Shown: positions 60,341-64,000 of the stretch, in pieces
Numbering within the stretch: position 1 is the stretch's first letter
Layout: the number at the start of each line of letters is the position of its first letter
Assembly: GCF_023347235.1 (NCBI RefSeq)
Contig: NZ_CP094467.1
Coordinates: 2,728,001-2,792,000 of the forward strand
Direction of reading: 5' to 3'
Source of the DNA: Faecalibacterium sp. I4-1-79
GTDB taxonomy: Bacteria > Bacillota > Clostridia > Oscillospirales > Ruminococcaceae
Length of the DNA: 64,000 nucleotides
Made by a program: the position numbers and the translations under genes
The notes under the pieces: model-generated
Database searches by the model: none
What the model saw: the letters and a program-made list of their open reading frames with translations, nothing else
Told to the model about the DNA's origin: nothing

Positions 60341-61771
60341 TCAGGAGTTGTTCAGTTCGCGGTACAGGTCGTCCTCCTCGGCCAGAGCGTCCGCAAGGGC
60401 GCTGGCGGGGCGGGCTGCCGCACCGGTAAATTCTTCTTCGTCCAGTACCACTTTCATCGCCCACGGCGGCACATTGGCATCATCGAACCGCTCCCCCAAA
60501 AACAGGAAGGCGGTATCGTAGCCGGGACGCCGCGCCGGGTAGGTGCCCATGCCGTCGGTGAAGTACAAAAGGCCGCGCAGGTTCGAAAACTTCTTTTCGG
60601 CGCAAAGCTGGTTTACATATTCAAAGGCCGGGCGGAAGTCCGTTCCGCCGCCGCCCCGCAGCTCAAAGTGGTTCATGGCGTGGATGAGTTCGTCCTCGTT
60701 GCGGATGAGGATATCCTGCCGCACGGCGTTGTCGGCCTGAATCAGGTGCAGGTTCATGCGGTGGAAAAAGTTTTCCCGCCCTTTGAGCAGGGTGTAGGTC
60801 TCGGCCAGAAAGGCGCGCACCAGCTCGCCGGAGGTGGAGTAACTGGTATCAATGACCAATGCCAGCTCCTCGATCTTTTTGCTCTCCCGGCTTTCCAGCG
60901 GCTCGATCAGGGGCAGGTTGCCGTACACCGAAAGGCCATAGGTGTAAAAGTTCAGATCAAACTCGTCCGGGTCCAGCTTTACCTCCTCGCGCAGGACGCA
61001 GAACCGGCGCAGAAAGTCCTTGTAGCTGCGGCGGCTGCGGTTGGCGGCTTTCACCTGCTGCTTCAAGGCATCGGTGCCCTCGCCCGCCTCTTTATCCCGC
61101 AGGTCCAGCTCGGTCTGCATCCGCTCCCCAATCTTCTGCCACGTTTTCTGCGGCAGAGGGGTGGGCATCTGCTGGGGCTGCTCCGGGGCATCCTTCGGCC
61201 ACAGGCGGTGGTCATCGGTGACGAATTCCCGCTCCAGCTGCCGCAGCACGCCGGGCGTCTGTCGGGTGAGCCAGCGGTACACCGGCGCTGCCGCCACTAC
61301 CTTTTCCTCAGCGGTGATCTGCCGGTAGGCGTTCTGCCGCACATAGGTCAGCGGACGCGTCACGCTTTTGCGCTGTAAGCTGTCAATGACGTTTTCCACC
61401 GCGATATCACACGCAAGGCTCCACAGCTGCGGCTCGCGGCGGCCTTTCAGCCACAAATGCCGGAATATGCAGTGGAAGATGGTGTGCAGATACAACCGGT
61501 TGAGATATTTCGGGTTCTCCTGATAGAGCTGCAACAGGCGCTGCGGCTGGTAATACAGGGTCTGTCCGTCCGTAGCCAGCACCCGGCAGCGCTCGTCCGG
61601 GGCGGGGGTCAGGGCGCTGAGTGCCATATCCAGAAACCGGAAGTCCAGATACAGCCCGCTGCGCACCACCGCCAGCACCTCGCCGCCCATGCGTGCCTGC
61701 CACTCCTCGTGGGTCTCCGGCCGCTGGGACTGGAAGGGCTTGCGGGGGTCGAAAAATTTTTCCTTTGGCAA
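60341..61771 (-). CDS. DUF2201-type putative metallopeptidase fused to VWA-like domain
   Basis: A protein of about 476 residues. The N-terminal half matches the DUF2201 putative metallopeptidase, with His ligands in LHTIFHCIFRHLW. The C-terminal half is a VWA-like domain with MIDAS motif LALVIDTSYSTSG (DxSxS) and GGGGTDFRPAFEYV. Such proteins act with MoxR ATPases. No ATG fits; a TTG at 61771 with GAGGTG eight bases upstream is the likely start, and another TTG at 61789 overlaps the previous stop. It lies between the leucine-rich-repeat gene and the ATPase gene. Confidence 0.88.
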   Translation of the reverse strand: MPKEKFFDPRKPFQSQRPETHEEWQARMGGEVLAVVRSGLYLDFRFLDMALSALTPAPDERCRVLATDGQTLYYQPQRLLQLYQENPKYLNRLYLHTIFHCIFRHLWLKGRREPQLWSLACDIAVENVIDSLQRKSVTRPLTYVRQNAYRQITAEEKVVAAAPVYRWLTRQTPGVLRQLEREFVTDDHRLWPKDAPEQPQQMPTPLPQKTWQKIGERMQTELDLRDKEAGEGTDALKQQVKAANRSRRSYKDFLRRFCVLREEVKLDPDEFDLNFYTYGLSVYGNLPLIEPLESRESKKIEELALVIDTSYSTSGELVRAFLAETYTLLKGRENFFHRMNLHLIQADNAVRQDILIRNEDELIHAMNHFELRGGGGTDFRPAFEYVNQLCAEKKFSNLRGLLYFTDGMGTYPARRPGYDTAFLFLGERFDDANVPPWAMKVVLDEEEFTGAAARPASALADALAEEDDLYRELNNS

Positions 61772-61785
61772 CGTGTGGTCACCTC

Positions 61786-62886
61786 TCAAAAATCAAAATC
61801 GTACCGCTGCTTTTTGGGCTGGGGGGCATATTTTTTGTGCTCCGCATCTGCCAGCAGGGCGGCAGCGGCGGCGTTCTCTGCCTTGGCGGCAAGGGCGGCA
61901 GCGGACGCAAAAGCGGCTTTATCCAGCACGTCCAGCGCCAGCAGGGCGCGGATGCTGTCGGTATCCTGCGCCTTTAAAAGGCGGGCGAACACCCGGTCGG
62001 TGTTGGCTGCCAGAAACGCCCGGTAGTGCCCGGCGGCAGCTTCGGTCAGCTGCCACGGATACCGCAGGCGGGCAAAGCAGAGCATGGCCATAATGGCGGC
62101 GTCATCGGCGTCGTGCCCCTGCGGGAAGATAGCGTCATATTCTGCCGGGAGGAATTTACTGTCGAGAAAACACTGTCTGTAATGGTATCCCTGCCCGGAA
62201 AAGGTGTGCAGCAGGATGTGGGCGGGGGTCTCCTCGATATCCTCCCAGTAGGCGGGGTACCACAGCGCCGCCAGCGGCGCGGGGGCATCGGCGGGCCAGA
62301 ACTGCGCCTGCACCGCCTCGGTGATGTTGTTTACCAGCGCAAACAGCCCGGTGGGCTGCTCCGGTGCGGCCTGCACCCGCAGGGTCTCCAGCGCAAAGCA
62401 ATTCAGAAACACATCGCTGCCCACGGTAAGTCCCCCGCTGCCCACCGTGAGCAGACGCAGGCTGCGGCAGTTGTAAAAGGCGCAGCTGCCAATGACCTGT
62501 ACACTGTCCGGCAGAGTGGCTTCCTCCAGAAAGCTGCCACACACCGGGTGCAGTTCCTCTTCGTCCGCTGCCGGGGCGTCAAGGTCAAAATCGTACCGGC
62601 GGGCGGGCTTTTGCCCCACCGCCTGCCCAAACGCCCGGGTCAGCCGCACCGTGCCGTCTGCGCTTACTGCGTAGCGGCACAGGGCATCCGGCGCAGGCAG
62701 GCTGCGGGGCTTTTCGGAAAAGCAGTAGTCGCCCAGCTCGGTCAGGGCAAGGCTGCCGCCCTCCGGGGCGGGCACGCTGCCCGGCAGCACCACGCAGGGT
62801 GCTGTGCCATACACCCGCACCAGCCGTCCCGTCTGTGCCGAAAGGGGCAAGATATCCAATATCAGTTCGTTTGCCTGTTCCACCAT
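61786..62886 (-). CDS. Leucine-rich-repeat (BspA-like) protein of the MoxR operon
   Basis: A 366-residue soluble protein with a short BspA-type leucine-rich-repeat region: LPDSVQVIGSCAFYNCRSLRLLTVGSGGLTVGSDVFLNCFALETL around residues 125-170. It lacks a signal peptide, so unlike surface BspA proteins it should be cytoplasmic. A helical C-terminal domain rich in Ala follows (to KKQRYDFDF). GAGGT lies seven bases before the ATG at 62886; another ATG nine codons upstream has a weaker site. As the first gene of the operon it may serve as target or adaptor for the MoxR/VWA pair. Confidence 0.82.
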   Translation of the reverse strand: MVEQANELILDILPLSAQTGRLVRVYGTAPCVVLPGSVPAPEGGSLALTELGDYCFSEKPRSLPAPDALCRYAVSADGTVRLTRAFGQAVGQKPARRYDFDLDAPAADEEELHPVCGSFLEEATLPDSVQVIGSCAFYNCRSLRLLTVGSGGLTVGSDVFLNCFALETLRVQAAPEQPTGLFALVNNITEAVQAQFWPADAPAPLAALWYPAYWEDIEETPAHILLHTFSGQGYHYRQCFLDSKFLPAEYDAIFPQGHDADDAAIMAMLCFARLRYPWQLTEAAAGHYRAFLAANTDRVFARLLKAQDTDSIRALLALDVLDKAAFASAAALAAKAENAAAAALLADAEHKKYAPQPKKQRYDFDF

Positions 62887-63040
62887 GCTGCGACCTCGTT
62901 TTTCTGCATTCATTCAGCTTTCAGTATACCGCGAACAGGGGGTGATTGTCCAGTGCAGAGAAAGATTTGAACGGTTCTGTGCTGACGGGCTGCGGGACCC
63001 GGCAGCGCTGCCAGTATTCCCCTTTTTGTCACAGCCTTGT

Positions 63041-64000
63041 TCAAGTCCTCTGTTCTTCCGGTGCTGCCGAAGGGAAATTGCCGTATAAAACAAAAAAGAC
63101 AGCCATCAAAAGCTGTCTTTTTTGTGGTGCAGTAAAGCAATCCAAATCCGAACCATTTCCCTTTGATGCGGCTTCTGCCGCTTCCCCAAAGGTGACGGTC
63201 TGTGTTCCTTCTTTATAGTTGAAGGTTATCAAAACCTTATCATCATACAGGTAAATCGCATTGATGAAGGTATCCACTAGTGCCTGCCGCTGGTCTTTCA
63301 GGCTCATGTCCAGCTTACGGAACCGCAGCAGCCAAAACCTGATAAATTCTTCGGTCACTTTCGGCTTCGCCAGCTTTTCTTCCGCAATGCGTGCTTCAAG
63401 CTCACGCTTGGTTTCTTCCAGCTGCTCCAACCGCTCCTTGGTGGAGCTGGTCAGGATACCGGCCTGAATCGCATTGAGCATATTCTGGATACCGGATTCT
63501 GCATCCCGGAGCTGCTTTTTATAAAGGGGAATGTTGGTATTCTCCTTGTTTTGCAGTTCCATCACCTTGGCGATGATGGATTCCATAGCGGCATCGTCTT
63601 TCACAAGCTGCATGGTCTGGTTGACCACCAGATCTTCCAGCCACTGTTTGCGGACGGTCTTTTTCTTGCAGCCCTTGTGCTTTTTGGCAGTGGCACATTT
63701 ATAGTAGCGGTGGACTTCACCCGTCCGGCTTGTGCCGCTTTCGCCAAACATCAACGCCCCACAGTAGCCGCAGAACAGCTTGGTGGTGAGCAGGTAGTCA
63801 TCCTCTGCCTTTCTACGGGCAGGGGCTTTTTTGTTTTTGGCGATCTTTTCCTGCACATCGTTGAAAAGCTCTGCGGACACAATGGAGGGAATCGCATCGG
63901 GAATCAAAACATCACGATATTTCAGCTCCCCGATGTAGCGGCGATTGTTCAGCATATGCTGAATGGTGTTGAAGGTCATCAGCCCGCCACGCTGGTTCTT
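63041..64000 (-). CDS. Large serine recombinase, C-terminal part (5' end beyond window)
   Basis: About 320 residues of a site-specific recombinase that moves a prophage or integrative element. The visible parts are the end of the recombinase domain (TFNTIQHMLNNRRYIGELKY), the zinc ribbon KLFCGYCGALMFGES...YYKCATAKKHKGC, and a coiled coil (QLEETKRELEARIAEEKL) with the final beta domain. The catalytic resolvase domain lies beyond the right edge. A terminator-like hairpin (63092-63123) falls inside the last 25 codons, so the annotated C-terminus may be chimeric. The gene reads toward the chromosome, marking the left end of a mobile element. Confidence 0.93.
   Translation of the reverse strand, partial: KNQRGGLMTFNTIQHMLNNRRYIGELKYRDVLIPDAIPSIVSAELFNDVQEKIAKNKKAPARRKAEDDYLLTTKLFCGYCGALMFGESGTSRTGEVHRYYKCATAKKHKGCKKKTVRKQWLEDLVVNQTMQLVKDDAAMESIIAKVMELQNKENTNIPLYKKQLRDAESGIQNMLNAIQAGILTSSTKERLEQLEETKRELEARIAEEKLAKPKVTEEFIRFWLLRFRKLDMSLKDQRQALVDTFINAIYLYDDKVLITFNYKEGTQTVTFGEAAEAASKGNGSDLDCFTAPQKRQLLMAVFFVLYGNFPSAAPEEQRT
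63092..63123. terminator. Bidirectional hairpin inside the recombinase 3' end
   Basis: AAAAAAGACAGC, an eight-base loop and GCTGTCTTTTTT form a classic terminator shape, though it lies within the open frame of the recombinase. Confidence 0.65.

Noticed and set aside
58785-64000. The MoxR triad as cargo of the adjacent mobile element
   Set aside because: The triad lies outside the recombinase end, with normal codon use for the chromosome. The element most likely extends to the right, beyond the window.

Overview
This 64 kb window is chromosomal DNA of a GC-rich (high-50s % by eye) anaerobic Firmicute, most likely an Oscillospiraceae gut commensal close to Faecalibacterium, Gemmiger or Subdoligranulum. 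The signs are a six-gene Rnf complex, pyruvate formate-lyase with its activase, an iron alcohol dehydrogenase behind a Rex-like operator, T-box and tetrahydrofolate riboswitches, strong AGGAGG ribosome sites, and many intergenic hairpin repeats of the kind common in that family. The genus is an inference. No rRNA and no CRISPR array was seen; there are four tRNAs.

Layout. 1-9 kb: a truncated sugar-ABC ATPase, an AraC regulator, a MATE exporter, two sugar kinases (PfkB and ROK), a PAP2 phosphatase, a membrane GGDEF protein and an rRNA uracil methyltransferase. 9-14.5 kb: folC and folT (folT behind a tetrahydrofolate riboswitch, the two separated by a mobile-looking repeat), oligoendopeptidase F, a secreted protein and tRNA-Thr. 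14.6-18.3 kb: an ECF sigma/anti-sigma operon with two membrane proteins, then birA. 18.7-23.8 kb: the rnfCDGEAB operon. 24.2-28 kb: a 41-residue membrane peptide, four small lipoproteins and a DUF5662 protein. 28-35 kb: a surface-glycan export group (two-domain GT2, ABC-2 exporter, RfbC), a DD-carboxypeptidase, both subunits of dipicolinate synthase and a DUF896 protein. 35-42 kb: queH, an MFS permease, and a compact biosynthetic operon made of two acyl-adenylating enzymes, a free carrier protein and a free condensation-domain protein, divergent from a membrane acyltransferase. 43.7-48 kb: a GT4 glycosyltransferase group with a flippase-like membrane protein. 48-54.7 kb: pflB-pflA, cysS (T-box) and a Rex-type alcohol dehydrogenase. 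54.9-58.6 kb: tRNA-Trp, tRNA-Asp and an odd tRNA-Thr, then an Rrf2 regulator, a rhodanese and iscS-iscU. 58.8-62.9 kb: a MoxR ATPase / DUF2201-VWA / leucine-rich-repeat operon. 63-64 kb: the 3' part of a large serine recombinase, marking a mobile element that continues past the right edge.

The metabolic theme is anaerobic energy and redox balance: Pfl splits pyruvate, Rnf couples ferredoxin oxidation to NAD+ reduction and ion pumping, the alcohol dehydrogenase consumes NADH, and IscS/IscU supply the iron-sulfur clusters these enzymes need. A shared palindrome (GTTAG-N6-CTAAC/T) lies upstream of both pflB and rnfC and suggests common control by an unidentified regulator. The observations most worth following are the stand-alone adenylation/carrier/condensation operon, a family of nine hairpins with almost invariant 16-4-16 geometry but different paired arms, a tRNA-Thr copy with an eight-base anticodon loop, and the MoxR/VWA/LRR triad.
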